This document shows positions 7,660-12,706 of a DNA stretch of 12,706 nucleotides, piece by piece; position 1 is the first letter of the stretch, and every line of letters starts with the position of its first letter. The notes under the pieces are model-generated. The model was not told the DNA's origin, did not search any database, and worked only from the letters and a program-made list of their open reading frames with translations. The stretch covers positions 1 to 12,706 of the forward strand of contig CAMPHJ010000053.1 in NCBI GenBank assembly GCA_946885845.1, given 5' to 3'. Made by a program: the position numbers and the translations under genes. The stretch is from an uncultured Sphingobium sp. Its GTDB lineage: Bacteria; Pseudomonadota; Alphaproteobacteria; Sphingomonadales; Sphingomonadaceae.

Positions 7660-7675
7660 CATACTCTATGGTACG
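7660..7675. promoter_or_regulatory. TetR operator-like site O2 (tetR side)
   Basis: This 16-bp site reads CATACTCTATGGTACG on the plus strand and is the inverted partner of the site at 7599-7614 (13 of 16 positions equal). The arms are CATAC and GTACG. It lies directly at the tetR start, overlapping the upstream ATG candidate at 7668 and ending 4 bases before the ATG at 7680. Its CATACT could be a tetR -10 element, so binding here would give autoregulation. Confidence 0.6.
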
Positions 7676-7679
7676 ATTA

Positions 7680-8348
7680 ATGACGGAAGCTCTTGCCCCC
7701 CCTGCCCTCAGCCGCCGCGACGCCCGTCGGCGGGACCGACGCGACGCCATATTGGAAGTCGCGCAGCAATCCTTCCTGGAACATGGCTATGCCGCGACAA
7801 CCATGTCCGCCATCGCCGCGACCCTTGGCGGGTCAAAGGGAACGCTGTGGAACTACTTCCCAAACAAGGAAGAATTATTTTCCGCGGTGCTGCGCCACGC
7901 GACGGCGGCCTATCATGCGCGACTGGCCCGGATATTGGACGAACATGGCGAAGTGGAAACGACCCTGCGCTGCTTTGCCACCGACTTGCTGCGGCAGGTG
8001 ACCCTGCCCGAATCGATCGCCCTGCATCGTTTGGCGATAGCCGAAGCGGGCCGGTCCGAAATGGGCGCGATCTTCTTTGAAATCGCACCACGCCACACGC
8101 GCGCCCTGCTGGGCAAATTCCTGCTGGGCGCGATGGAGCGGGGGCGATTGCGGCACGCCGATCCTGAACGGGCGGCGCACACGCTGATCACCCTGACCCT
8201 GTCGGGATGCCATCAAAAGATCATATGGGGTCAACTGGACCAGCCGACGGCCGCGCAGATGGACTCCGACGTGGCCTTTGCGGTCGATTGCTTCCTGCGC
8301 GCCTATGCGCCCGAACCAGGCCCAACGCGGGCAGCCATCGCGCATTAA
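7680..8348 (+). CDS. TetR/AcrR-family repressor of the efflux operon
   Basis: This is a 222-residue one-component repressor. After a basic leader (SRRDARRRDRRDAI, 11-24) comes the TetR DNA-binding domain, with the helix-turn-helix at about 40-60 (TTMSAIAATLGGSKGTLWNYF) followed by the usual NKEELFSAV. The C-terminal ligand domain (about 75-222) resembles the AefR-like group, but its ligand cannot be deduced. The gene is divergent from nodT-emrA-emrB, and the intergenic region carries two inverted copies of an operator-like sequence, so it most likely represses both the pump and itself until a drug binds. Two ATG starts are possible, 7668 and 7680, neither with a good ribosome binding site. 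I prefer 7680 because 7668 lies inside the operator; a short or leaderless transcript is possible. Confidence 0.9.
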   Translation: MTEALAPPALSRRDARRRDRRDAILEVAQQSFLEHGYAATTMSAIAATLGGSKGTLWNYFPNKEELFSAVLRHATAAYHARLARILDEHGEVETTLRCFATDLLRQVTLPESIALHRLAIAEAGRSEMGAIFFEIAPRHTRALLGKFLLGAMERGRLRHADPERAAHTLITLTLSGCHQKIIWGQLDQPTAAQMDSDVAFAVDCFLRAYAPEPGPTRAAIAH

Positions 8349-8397
8349 CCATTTTTTCGCGGCTGTGATTGTATGCGCAAGTGGGGAGATTGAGCGC

Positions 8398-9027
8398 ATG
8401 CAGTTTTTCAGGTCCAGTTCCCGGTCACGGGCAGAGCGGGATGATCGGCGCGTCCACGCCGCCGCCAGACTGCCGCGCCGCCGCAGCCTGCTGCTGGTGG
8501 ACGAAGATGCGACGGCCCGCGCCGTCATCGCCCGGCGGCTGGCGCACCTCCATTATGACGTCGTCGTGGCGGAGGATGGCTTCAATGCGCTTAACCGGCT
8601 GGTCGGCCGGACGGTCGATATCGTCCTGATCGACATGGGGCTTCAACAGCTGTCCGCCATCGCCACCATGAAGAAGATCCGGGCCGCAGGCGTCGCTGAT
8701 AATGCCTGTTTCGTCATGATCACCGGCACGCAGGACAGCGCCGCCATCGTCGAAGCCCTGAAGGCAGGCGCCGACGATCATGTGGCCAAGCCGTTCGACT
8801 TCGATGTCCTCGACGCGCGGCTGCGCCATCTGTGCGAACGCGCGGAAGAACTGGGCGCGCTGGCCCGGCACAATGCGGAACTGGACGCCCGCATCGCGCG
8901 CCGTGCGGTCGAACTGGGGGAGACCCGCGACGCACTGCGCGAAATGCAGGCCGATCGCGCGATGCTGGTATCGTCCATCCAGGCGCTGCACGACGAAATC
9001 GCGCGATTGAGCGCCACCCGCAACTGA
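8398..9027 (+). CDS. Stand-alone response regulator receiver with coiled-coil tail
   Basis: This 209-residue protein has a basic N-terminal stretch (residues 1-30), a complete receiver domain (about 30-146) and a C-terminal helical, probably coiled-coil tail (about 148-205, rich in Glu, Arg and Ala). All receiver residues are in place: the acidic pair in LLLVDED (35-36), the phosphate acceptor Asp79 in DIVLIDMGL, Thr109 in MITGTQD and Lys131 in VAKPF. I see no DNA-binding or enzymatic output domain. The ATG at 8398 has GGGGAG 9 bases upstream; longer frames run back into tetR. It begins 49 bases after the tetR stop, so co-transcription is possible. No histidine kinase gene is in the window, and the partner and output are unknown. 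The tail might mediate dimerisation or binding to another protein. Confidence 0.85.
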   Translation: MQFFRSSSRSRAERDDRRVHAAARLPRRRSLLLVDEDATARAVIARRLAHLHYDVVVAEDGFNALNRLVGRTVDIVLIDMGLQQLSAIATMKKIRAAGVADNACFVMITGTQDSAAIVEALKAGADDHVAKPFDFDVLDARLRHLCERAEELGALARHNAELDARIARRAVELGETRDALREMQADRAMLVSSIQALHDEIARLSATRN

Positions 9028-9066
9028 CACTCGGCCATCCTTGCCCCGGCTGCTGGCGCCCGGCTG

Positions 9067-9117
9067 CTAGATCGCGCTGCGTTTAATCGGACGCAGGTCG
9101 CGCGCTCTAGTTTTTTG
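9067..9117 (+). terminator. Hairpin with T6 tract ending the receiver gene
   Basis: The left palindrome of the composite repeat is followed directly by TTTTTTG on the plus strand (9111-9117). Its inner stem is CTGCGT/ACGCAG (9077-9082, 9091-9096), extended by CGCG/CGCG and CTAGA/TCTAG with a small asymmetric bulge. It lies 40 bases after the stop codon of the receiver gene and could terminate that transcript before it meets the convergent operon. Confidence 0.55.
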
Positions 9118-9173
9118 TTATCGCATCCTTTTAAGCGCAAAACCGGTTCCCACTTTTGCGCACGATGCTCTAG
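9067..9173. repeat. Composite palindromic intergenic repeat (two hairpins)
   Basis: There are two adjoining imperfect palindromes, with CTAG-type sequence at the left end, the junction and the right end (9067, 9105-9110, 9168-9173). The left one pairs CTAGA with TCTAG, CGCG with CGCG and CTGCGT with ACGCAG around an 8-base loop. The right one pairs GCATC with GATGC (9123-9127, 9164-9168) and GCGCAAAA with TTTTGCGC (9135-9142, 9154-9161) around the loop CCGGTTCCCAC. I recall close relatives of this element in intergenic regions of many alphaproteobacteria, including sphingomonads; this is memory and not a search. It fills most of the gap between two convergent genes and ends 3 bases before the zntB stop. 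Confidence 0.65.
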
Positions 9174-9175
9174 CG

Positions 9176-10132
9176 TCAGCGCCGCAGCCAGTGCGTCGCG
9201 AAGAACCAGCCGCCAATCGCCGCGGCCATGACGGCGCATACTCCCACCACGCCCCAGAACGCCCATGGTGCGTGCGCATAGGGAATGCCGTCGACATTCA
9301 TGCCCAGCAAGCCCGTCAGGAACGTCAGCGGCAGGAACACCAGCGCCACGACCGAAATGATCAGCGCCTGCCGATTCATCTGTTCCGCGCGCAGGTCCGT
9401 CAGCTCTTCATGCGCCAGCGCCGATCGTTCGCGCACCGACTCCAGTTCCTCGGTCATGCGGGCGCAGCGGTCCGCCGCTTCCTGCAGGTGAAGGCGGTCA
9501 TCGGGCTGCAACCAGGCCGCCTCGGCCATGGACAGCCGTTCCAGCGCCTGACGTTGCGGCGCGATGAAGCGGCGATAACCGATCGCCGTCGCCCTTATTT
9601 CCGACACCTGGCGCCGCACTTCCGACGCGCTGCTTTCGCCCATGCCGCTTTCAATCTCATCCAGACCGTCGCCCAGCTCGGCGATTTCCGGGTCAAGCGC
9701 TTCGGTGATCTGCCGGGAAAGCTCCGCGATCAGGTCGCCGGGGTCCTGGATCGCCCCCGCCAGCATCCGGGCAATCACCGGCTCCAGCGCGGCCAGCGGA
9801 CGATAGCTGACGGAAATGACCCGCGCATGTTCGGCCCACAGGCGGATGGATACCAGCGCATCCCCCGTCGGATCGTCCCGCACACCCAACCCGCGCAGGT
9901 TGACGAGCGCGCCTTCGCCCATGATCGTGCAGCGTGGCCGGGTTTCCTGCGCCAGCAGGGCGGACAGCGCGGCCTGCGGCATATGGTCGCACTGCGACGC
10001 AACGGCGCGCGCATCCTCCTGCCACCCGTCCGCATGGACCCAGCTGAACGACGCATCTTCAGTCTGCGCACAAAATGCGTCGAGAGAGATTTCCCGCGCA
10101 TGCGCGCCATCGCTGATGAAAACCCGGCTCAT
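9176..10132 (-). CDS. zntB: ZntB-like CorA-family metal transporter
   Basis: This 318-residue member of the CorA metal ion transporter family is probably a zinc transporter of the ZntB type acting in the inner membrane as a pentamer. A large cytoplasmic N-terminal domain with long helices (about 1-250, including SMAEAAWLQPDDRLHLQEAAD) is followed by two C-terminal membrane helices at about 257-277 and 291-313. The family's GMN motif (277-279) closes the first helix in the context LLGMNVDGIPYAHAPWAFW, which looks more like ZntB than magnesium CorA. The ATG at 10132 overlaps the siroheme synthase stop as ATGA and has GGA about 9 bases upstream; a GTG at 10150 is the alternative. It is the last gene of the argH-lysA operon and shares no obvious pathway with its neighbours. 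The exact metal is inferred. Confidence 0.87.
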   Translation of the reverse strand: MSRVFISDGAHAREISLDAFCAQTEDASFSWVHADGWQEDARAVASQCDHMPQAALSALLAQETRPRCTIMGEGALVNLRGLGVRDDPTGDALVSIRLWAEHARVISVSYRPLAALEPVIARMLAGAIQDPGDLIAELSRQITEALDPEIAELGDGLDEIESGMGESSASEVRRQVSEIRATAIGYRRFIAPQRQALERLSMAEAAWLQPDDRLHLQEAADRCARMTEELESVRERSALAHEELTDLRAEQMNRQALIISVVALVFLPLTFLTGLLGMNVDGIPYAHAPWAFWGVVGVCAVMAAAIGGWFFATHWLRR

Positions 10133-10887
10133 CGCGGCATTTCCAGCCACAGCGACAGGCCGTCACCGGGGTCGGCAGGCGGAACGGCGGCGGATATGCG
10201 GACCGCATCGGCGCGCGCGCGATCCAGGATAGCGGGCGGCACGTCCGGCATATGATAGACGCGATCCGCCTCCCCCAACAGCCGCGCCACGCGCAGGCTC
10301 AGGTCATCAGGATCGCCCGACAACAGGCGCACCGGTACGAAGCGGGACGGGGCGACCTCCCCCTGCCCGCTCAGCCAGTCCGGCACCGCATCAACGGCAT
10401 TGTCGGCAAAGGGGTCGATGACGCCACCTTGCAAAAGCCCCGCGTCGATTGCGCGGCGGCGCGCGGCAGCATCGGGCCAGCGCGCCCGTATGGCCGCCCG
10501 CGCATCATGCAACGCGGTGGCGAGCGCGCCCAGCTTCTGCGGCAACATCGCCTCAATCCGCTGACGCAGCGCCTTGGCAAGGCCAGCCGACGCGCCGCCC
10601 GTGCCGATGGCGATCAACACCGGCGCGCGATCCACTATCGCAGGCAGGGTGAAATCGCACAGGTCAGGCCGGTCGGTTGCGTTCACCAGCACGCCGCGCG
10701 AGCGCAGCCGGGCGACGGTTGCCTCATCCCCATCCGCCACGATGGCAATCGCGGCCTGATCCTCTTCACCTACGATCAGCGCGCCCGCGCGCTCCAGCAG
10801 GCGGCGCTTGGCCTCCGTCGCATCGCCCTGCCCGGTCAGAATGACGGGACGGCCCGCCAACACCAGGAAGACGGGCAGGCTCTGCAT
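10129..10887 (-). CDS. Siroheme synthase, Met8/CysG N-terminal type (precorrin-2 dehydrogenase/ferrochelatase)
   Basis: The family oxidises precorrin-2 to sirohydrochlorin with NAD and inserts iron to make siroheme, the cofactor of assimilatory nitrite and sulfite reductases. The protein has 252 residues. Residues 1-115 form the NAD-binding half, with a weakened glycine loop (ILTGQGDATEAK, 16-27), then GVLVNATDRPDLCDFTLPAIVDRAPVLIAI (65-94), which carries the family aspartate at 72 and is close to CysG. The helical dimerisation part (about 115-175) follows. Residues about 183-232 resemble the first part of the CysG methyltransferase domain, but the GAGPGD loop reads LLSGDPDD and the rest of that domain is absent. 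The ATG at 10887 overlaps the lysA stop as TGATG. SAM-dependent methylation must come from a separate CobA gene elsewhere. Confidence 0.88.
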   Translation of the reverse strand: MQSLPVFLVLAGRPVILTGQGDATEAKRRLLERAGALIVGEEDQAAIAIVADGDEATVARLRSRGVLVNATDRPDLCDFTLPAIVDRAPVLIAIGTGGASAGLAKALRQRIEAMLPQKLGALATALHDARAAIRARWPDAAARRRAIDAGLLQGGVIDPFADNAVDAVPDWLSGQGEVAPSRFVPVRLLSGDPDDLSLRVARLLGEADRVYHMPDVPPAILDRARADAVRISAAVPPADPGDGLSLWLEMPR

Positions 10888-12152
10888 CAGTCGCGCACCC
10901 AATCCGGGATGCTGTCCCCTTCGATCAGCGCCTCAATCGGCGGGCGAGCGCGGACCACCGCCCATTTGTCGCCCGAAACCAGCACCTCAGGCGTCAGGGC
11001 GCGGCTGTTATAAGTGCTCGCCATGGTCGCGCCATAGGCGCCCGCCGTCATGAACGCCAACAGATCGTCTGCCTGCACCGTGTCCATGTCGCGATGCATG
11101 GCGAATGTATCGCCGGTTTCACACACGGGTCCCACGACATTGGCCGCCGCCCGCTCACCGCGCGGCTCCACCGCGCGAATGTCATGCCAGGCATCGTATA
11201 GGCTTGGGCGCATCAAATCGTTCATCGCCGCGTCGACGATCACGAACGGGGCCTGCGCGCCCTGCTTCACCCGCACCACGCGGGACAGCAACGCGCCCGC
11301 ATTGCCGACGATGACGCGGCCCGGTTCGAACATCAGCCGAACATCCCAGCCATCGGTCACGCGCGTCACCATTTCGCCATAAGCGGCCGGAAGCGGCGGA
11401 ATGGGTTGCGAAGGATCATATGGAACGCCCAAACCACCGCCCAGGTCAGCGGTGCGAATGTCGTGCCCGTCGGCCCGCAGCCGCTCGATCAGCGCGCCAA
11501 CCTTGACGAACGCAGCCTCCAGCGGCGCGAGGTCGGTCAGCTGGCTACCGATGTGAACGGCCACGCCCCGCACCTCCAACCCCGGCAGATCGCGCGCGGC
11601 GGCATAGCTGGCAGGTGCCCGGTCATAGGGGATGCCGAACTTGTTCTCAGACTTGCCGGTCGAAATCTTGGCATGGGTCCCCGCGTCCACGTCGGGGTTG
11701 ATGCGATAGGCGACCGGCGCTGTCCGGCCCATCGATAGCGCAACGTCGGACAGCATTTCCGCTTCCGGCTCGCTTTCCAGATTGAACTGGAAAATGCCGT
11801 GATCCAGCGCCAGCCGCATTTCCTCGGCCGTCTTGCCAACGCCGGAAAAGACGATGCGGCTTGCGGGAATCCCCGCAGCGATGGCGCGCATCAACTCGCC
11901 GCCCGACACCACATCCGCGCCCAGCCCCAGCTTCGCCAGCGTCGCCAGCACCGCACCATTGGGGTTCGCCTTAACCGCAAAGGCGATCAGCGGATCGGCC
12001 AGCTGCGACAGGGCTTCGCGGAACACGCCGACATGGCGGGTCAACGTGGCGGTGGAATAGATATAGACAGGCGTGCCAACGGCGTCGGCAATGGCTGCCA
12101 TCGGCACCTGCTCCACATGCATGGCGCCGTTTACATAATCAAAATGGTCCAA
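10887..12152 (-). CDS. lysA: Diaminopimelate decarboxylase
   Basis: This PLP-dependent enzyme makes L-lysine from meso-diaminopimelate, the last step of lysine biosynthesis, in the cytoplasm. It has 421 residues, normal for the family. The PLP lysine is Lys61 in AFAVKANPN; other fold-III motifs are HIGSQ (200-204), GGGLG (238-242), EPGR (276-279), the catalytic Cys in CETGD (344-348) and GAYG around Tyr373. The barrel and C-terminal beta domain are complete. The start appears to be a TTG at 12152: the sequence from there (MDHFDYVNGAMHVE) matches where LysA proteins normally begin, and AGGA lies about 10 bases upstream. The next ATG would cut into the conserved N-terminus. It starts 24 bases after the small lipoprotein gene and overlaps the siroheme synthase gene by one base. 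Confidence 0.96.
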   Translation of the reverse strand: MDHFDYVNGAMHVEQVPMAAIADAVGTPVYIYSTATLTRHVGVFREALSQLADPLIAFAVKANPNGAVLATLAKLGLGADVVSGGELMRAIAAGIPASRIVFSGVGKTAEEMRLALDHGIFQFNLESEPEAEMLSDVALSMGRTAPVAYRINPDVDAGTHAKISTGKSENKFGIPYDRAPASYAAARDLPGLEVRGVAVHIGSQLTDLAPLEAAFVKVGALIERLRADGHDIRTADLGGGLGVPYDPSQPIPPLPAAYGEMVTRVTDGWDVRLMFEPGRVIVGNAGALLSRVVRVKQGAQAPFVIVDAAMNDLMRPSLYDAWHDIRAVEPRGERAAANVVGPVCETGDTFAMHRDMDTVQADDLLAFMTAGAYGATMASTYNSRALTPEVLVSGDKWAVVRARPPIEALIEGDSIPDWVRD

Positions 12153-12176
12153 GGCTCTTTTGTCCTAGCGGGTCTG

Positions 12177-12437
12177 TCAGGGCTGGCTTTCGGGCGGCAG
12201 ATCGAACGGATCATCCTCCCGCACGCGCGAACTGGTCAGCAGGTCGACGGTCCGTTCCGGGCGCGCCTGGATGGATGGCGTCATCAACTGCTGCGCCGTC
12301 GGCGCGGCGGCGGCGCCCACCGGAACGGCTGGCATATTCTGCCCTTCAATGGGTTTCAGCGGCTGGCGACCGCCGCAAGCCGCCACGGCAAATGTCAGCA
12401 TTGCAAAGGCTGTTGCGCGACCAAAGCCGATCTTCAT
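12177..12437 (-). CDS. Small LptM-like lipoprotein upstream of lysA
   Basis: This 86-residue predicted lipoprotein has a signal peptide ([21 protein letters not shown]) whose lipobox ends at Cys21, followed by [12 protein letters not shown] and a low-complexity Ala/Pro-rich region, with a polar acidic C-terminus. The residues after the cysteine (CGGRQPLKP) resemble the CGxKGPLxxP start of LptM (formerly YifL), an outer membrane lipoprotein that helps mature the LPS transporter LptDE in E. coli. The place just upstream of lysA is also typical of lptM in gammaproteobacteria. Beyond the N-terminus the sequence is too variable to confirm the function. The ATG overlaps the argH stop as ATGA, with AAGGA six bases upstream of it. 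Confidence 0.7.
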   Translation of the reverse strand: MKIGFGRATAFAMLTFAVAACGGRQPLKPIEGQNMPAVPVGAAAAPTAQQLMTPSIQARPERTVDLLTSSRVREDDPFDLPPESQP

Positions 12438-12706
12438 GCCTGTTCCTTCCGCGCCTGGGCAATCCGCGCGCGCACCTGATCGGGCGCGGTGCCGCCATGG
12501 CTTTTACGGCTGGCGACCGAAGCATCGACCGTCAACACCGCATAGACGCGCTCATCGATGCGCGCGTCAATCGCCTTCAACGTGTCGATCGGCAGGTTGG
12601 CCAGCGGCGTGCCAGCGCTTTCCGCCGCCGCAACCGCGCGCCCGGTGATGTGATGCGCTTCACGGAAAGGCACATTCGCTTCACGCACCAGCCAGTCGGC
12701 AAGGTC
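12434..12706 (-). CDS. argH: Argininosuccinate lyase, C-terminal part (cut by window edge)
   Basis: Only the last 90 residues lie in the window; the frame is open through the right edge. The piece begins [22 protein letters not shown], a characteristic C-terminal stretch of ArgH, and ends with [20 protein letters not shown], also typical. ArgH splits argininosuccinate into arginine and fumarate, the last step of arginine biosynthesis. No stop or frameshift is visible in this part. It is the first visible gene of the operon with the small lipoprotein and lysA, so arginine and lysine biosynthesis genes appear co-transcribed here. Confidence 0.93.
   Translation of the reverse strand, partial: DLADWLVREANVPFREAHHITGRAVAAAESAGTPLANLPIDTLKAIDARIDERVYAVLTVDASVASRKSHGGTAPDQVRARIAQARKEQA

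Noticed and set aside
8778..9266. Minus-strand open frame covering the receiver gene end and the repeat
   Set aside because: It runs antisense through the receiver gene and through the palindromic repeat into zntB, with a Ser/Arg-rich composition and no family likeness.
9191..10255. Plus-strand open frame of 354 codons opposite zntB
   Set aside because: It covers the zntB coding strand in antisense, has a composition typical of shadow frames, and no recognisable domain.
11799..12479. Plus-strand open frame crossing lysA, the lipoprotein gene and argH
   Set aside because: It crosses three well supported genes on the other strand and has no domain.
1..12706. Search for tRNA, rRNA, CRISPR arrays, insertion sequences, toxin-antitoxin or defence genes
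   Set aside because: By eye I saw no direct repeat array, cloverleaf, transposase or defence-type protein; every intergenic gap is short and explained by leader, operator or repeat elements.

Overview
The window looks like a chromosomal segment from an alphaproteobacterium, most likely a sphingomonad (Sphingobium or Sphingomonas type). I judge this from the high GC content, the protein sequences, and a composite palindromic repeat at 9067-9173 that I remember from alphaproteobacterial intergenic regions. No database was searched. There are twelve protein genes, one of them cut by the right edge. I see no rRNA, tRNA, CRISPR array, insertion sequence or prophage, and no stretch over 300 bases without a gene.

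Left part (1-3395, all minus strand): a nitrate-assimilation control block. nasT encodes an ANTAR-domain antiterminator and nasS its cytosolic nitrate sensor; the two overlap by ATGA. They lie upstream of narK, a nitrate/nitrite transporter. The 219 bases between nasS and narK read as a NasT-responsive leader: a possible promoter, two tandem hairpins (one with a textbook A1/G4 hexaloop), then an intrinsic terminator with a T8 tract before the narK ribosome binding site. The reductase genes expected downstream of narK would lie beyond the left edge.

Middle part (3396-8348): a tripartite multidrug efflux operon on the minus strand, nodT-type outer membrane lipoprotein, then emrA, then emrB. It is read divergently from a TetR-family repressor gene. 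Two inverted copies of a 16-bp operator-like sequence flank the divergent start region, which suggests TetR controls both itself and the pump. A small gene for a stand-alone receiver domain with a coiled-coil tail follows tetR on the plus strand and ends at the palindromic repeat, whose first hairpin carries a T6 tract and can act as a terminator.

Right part (9176-12706, all minus strand): a tightly packed housekeeping operon, argH (3' end only), an LptM-like small lipoprotein, lysA, a Met8/CysG-N siroheme synthase and zntB. Three of the four junctions overlap. The siroheme enzyme ends in what looks like a broken piece of the uroporphyrinogen methyltransferase domain. Siroheme is the cofactor of assimilatory nitrite and sulfite reductases, so this gene is functionally linked to the nitrate block although it belongs to a different operon.

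I found no clear undescribed multi-gene system. The most rewarding parts are the nasTS/narK leader RNA, the twin TetR operators, the siroheme synthase remnant and the composite repeat.
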